Positions 5,851 through 7,192 of a stretch of DNA of 7,192 nucleotides are shown in pieces. How positions within the stretch are numbered: position 1 is the stretch's first letter; each line of letters begins with the position of its first letter. The stretch comes from Nitrospirae bacterium RIFCSPLOW2_12_42_9 (GTDB lineage Bacteria > Nitrospirota > 9FT-COMBO-42-15 > HDB-SIOI813). The notes beneath the pieces were generated by a model. That model saw only the letters and a list, made by a program, of their open reading frames with translations. It ran no database searches and was not told the origin of the DNA. Where the stretch lies: NCBI GenBank assembly GCA_001805205.1, contig MHER01000152.1, positions 1-7,192 of the forward strand, written 5' to 3'. Position numbers and translations under genes: made by a program.

Positions 5851-6990
5851 ATGGCAATCTCAACTATAGAAAGCAAGAATAGTAACAGAGATTGGTCAAT
5901 AGATGCGATAAGCAAATCTGTTAAATTGCCTTCTATAAATTTAAGGATTACAAAAAAGGTCTCAGCTTATGAATTGATCTTTTTCATGGATCAGCTTTCC
6001 CTTATGCTTGAGACAGGGACACCTTTGAATAAAAGTATCCAGTCAATAGGTCTGCAGGTTAAAAATGTTGAATTCAGGAATATACTGAAGGCTATGGAAA
6101 AGGATATGGAAGATGGGAGATTGTTATCAGACACCTTAGCGAAATATCCCGATACATTTAATACGATTTATATAAGTATGATCAGGGCCGGTGAGAGTGG
6201 AGGGTTCTTAAAAGAGATGCTCGACAGGATAGTAATATTGGAGAAAAGACATCAGGAGTTTATGGCTACTATCAGGGCCGCCTTATATTATCCTGCATTT
6301 TTAAGTATCTTTGCTGTTTCAGTTATACTGTTTATTATAATATATGTTTTCCCGAAATTTGGAGAGATGTTTGAGGAGATACACGATAGTCTTCCCATAA
6401 CCACCAGGATATTAATGGGATCGAGTAAGGTCTTAGTCTCATACTGGTACCTCATTATAATCTTTATAGCCATAAGCTGGTTTGCAGCATATAAGATTAT
6501 TATTTCGGATAAGGGAAGATCTTACATAGATAACCTGAAGTTAAAAGTCCCCATTTTTAGAGATTTATTCATAAAGATATATATATCGAGGTTTACCCGG
6601 ACACTCGGTTCACTTATTAATAGTAATGTGCCTTTACTTGATTCACTTACTATATGCTCGGGAGCAGTTGGCAATAAAGTTTTTGCAACATTGATCGATA
6701 ATATACGTGCAAACGTTGAAGGGGGAAAGCCCCTCTCAAAACCTGTTACAGAGAGCCAATACTTTCCGGAGATAGTCAAACAGATGATAAGGACAGGAGA
6801 GGATGCAGGGATGCTCCATAAGGTCATGCCGAGACTTGCTGACTACTATGATGAGGAGATAGGCAGGAATATTAAGAAGGTTACCATGATTATGGAGCCT
6901 CTTTTGCTTGTAACTGCCGGAGGAGTAATTGGTATTATTGTTATTTCACTGATAATGCCGATATTTAAACTTACTAAAACATTACATTGA
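5851..6990 (+). CDS. pilC: Type IV filament inner-membrane platform protein (PilC/GspF family)
   Basis: A 379-residue polytopic membrane protein on which the ATPase acts to insert or extract pilins. It has the family's two repeated T2SSF domains. The first is at about 40-168, with LSLMLETGTPL (49-59) and MIRAGESGGFL (110-120). The second is at about 243-371, with the matching RTLGSLINSNVPL (250-262) and MIRTGEDAGML (312-322). Hydrophobic segments at about 148-168, 197-217 and 349-371 give the three membrane spans usual for the family. Residues 1-35 are a polar, poorly conserved N-terminal extension. The ATG directly follows the ATPase stop, with AGGGGG at 5841-5846 as ribosome-binding site, so the two genes are translated as a pair. 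PilC, GspF and MshG cannot be told apart from this sequence alone. The prepilin gene follows after 32 nt with no terminator between. Confidence 0.95.
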   Translation: MAISTIESKNSNRDWSIDAISKSVKLPSINLRITKKVSAYELIFFMDQLSLMLETGTPLNKSIQSIGLQVKNVEFRNILKAMEKDMEDGRLLSDTLAKYPDTFNTIYISMIRAGESGGFLKEMLDRIVILEKRHQEFMATIRAALYYPAFLSIFAVSVILFIIIYVFPKFGEMFEEIHDSLPITTRILMGSSKVLVSYWYLIIIFIAISWFAAYKIIISDKGRSYIDNLKLKVPIFRDLFIKIYISRFTRTLGSLINSNVPLLDSLTICSGAVGNKVFATLIDNIRANVEGGKPLSKPVTESQYFPEIVKQMIRTGEDAGMLHKVMPRLADYYDEEIGRNIKKVTMIMEPLLLVTAGGVIGIIVISLIMPIFKLTKTLH

Positions 6991-7022
6991 TAAGAACAAA
7001 CTTAACAATAGGAGGGTATAAA

Positions 7023-7192
7023 ATGTTTAAGCGTTTAAGAGATCAAGGGGGTTTTACACTGGTTGAGTTGCTTGTGGTGGTTATAATCCTTGCCGTTCTT
7101 GCGGCTATGGTAATACCACAATTAAGATCATCATCACAGGATGCGAAACTATCGGCCCTGGATACGGATCTGAGTGCAATGCGGAATTCAAT
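7023..7192 (+). CDS. Prepilin/pseudopilin with type IV N-terminal methylation motif (3' end outside window)
   Basis: Partial gene; 56 complete codons are visible. The protein begins with a short, basic leader MFKRLRDQGG followed by FTLVELLVVV, the class III signal recognised by prepilin peptidase (PilD). Cleavage after Gly10 would leave an N-methylated Phe1 with the conserved Glu5. A hydrophobic helix follows (to about residue 33, AAMVIP), then a polar helix (DAKLSALDTDLSAMRNS). The wording after the hydrophobic helix recalls GspG-like pseudopilins of large environmental phyla as much as major pilins, so the role (major subunit or minor pseudopilin) is open. ATG 7023 is supported by AGGAGG at 7010-7015, 7 nt upstream. 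This is among the strongest ribosome-binding sites in the window, consistent with a highly made subunit. It would be the substrate of the two preceding gene products. Confidence 0.93.
   Translation, partial: MFKRLRDQGGFTLVELLVVVIILAVLAAMVIPQLRSSSQDAKLSALDTDLSAMRNS

Noticed and set aside
1..7192. CRISPR array, tRNA or rRNA gene, insertion sequence, phage or attachment site
   Set aside because: The window is almost entirely protein-coding on one strand with conserved genes. No spaced direct repeats, tRNA-like cloverleaf, transposase or integrase was seen.

Overview
The window looks like a piece of an AT-rich Gram-negative-type bacterial chromosome. Its gene order and protein style would suit a deep-branching lineage such as Nitrospirota or a deltaproteobacterial relative, but nothing in the sequence fixes the taxonomy. 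All eight genes I can support lie on the + strand and cover nearly the whole window. The only sizeable non-coding stretch is 470-654.

Region 1 (2-469) is the C-terminal part of prolyl-tRNA synthetase (ProS), entering from the left edge. It is followed by a 185-nt intergenic region with a run of heptamers and a perfect C/G-rich palindrome. I treat this gap as the boundary between the housekeeping gene and the next operon.

Region 2 (655-4144) is a regulatory block of four tightly packed genes: a soluble PAS-containing histidine kinase, a stand-alone CheY-like receiver, an HD-GYP protein (predicted cyclic-di-GMP phosphodiesterase) with an N-terminal sensory region, and a small STAS-domain protein. 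Spacings are an 8-nt overlap (with the start I prefer), 11 nt, and a 50-nt overlap.

Region 3 (4141-7192) is the core of a type IV filament machine (type IV pilus or the related type II secretion/MSHA class): a PilB/GspE assembly ATPase, a PilC/GspF inner-membrane platform protein, and the start of a prepilin/pseudopilin cut by the right edge. The STAS gene and the ATPase gene overlap by ATGA. The ATPase and platform genes abut with no gap. The prepilin follows after 32 nt with a strong ribosome-binding site. Regions 2 and 3 are therefore probably one operon.

The most informative point is a probable cyclic-di-GMP circuit within the operon. The HD-GYP protein should degrade c-di-GMP, and the ATPase carries two tandem MshEN motifs of the kind that bind c-di-GMP. 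The kinase, receiver and STAS protein would add phospho-signalling inputs. The component families are all known. I did not find a wholly new system; the interest lies in the combination, in the unassigned sensory domain of the HD-GYP protein, and in the intergenic repeat.
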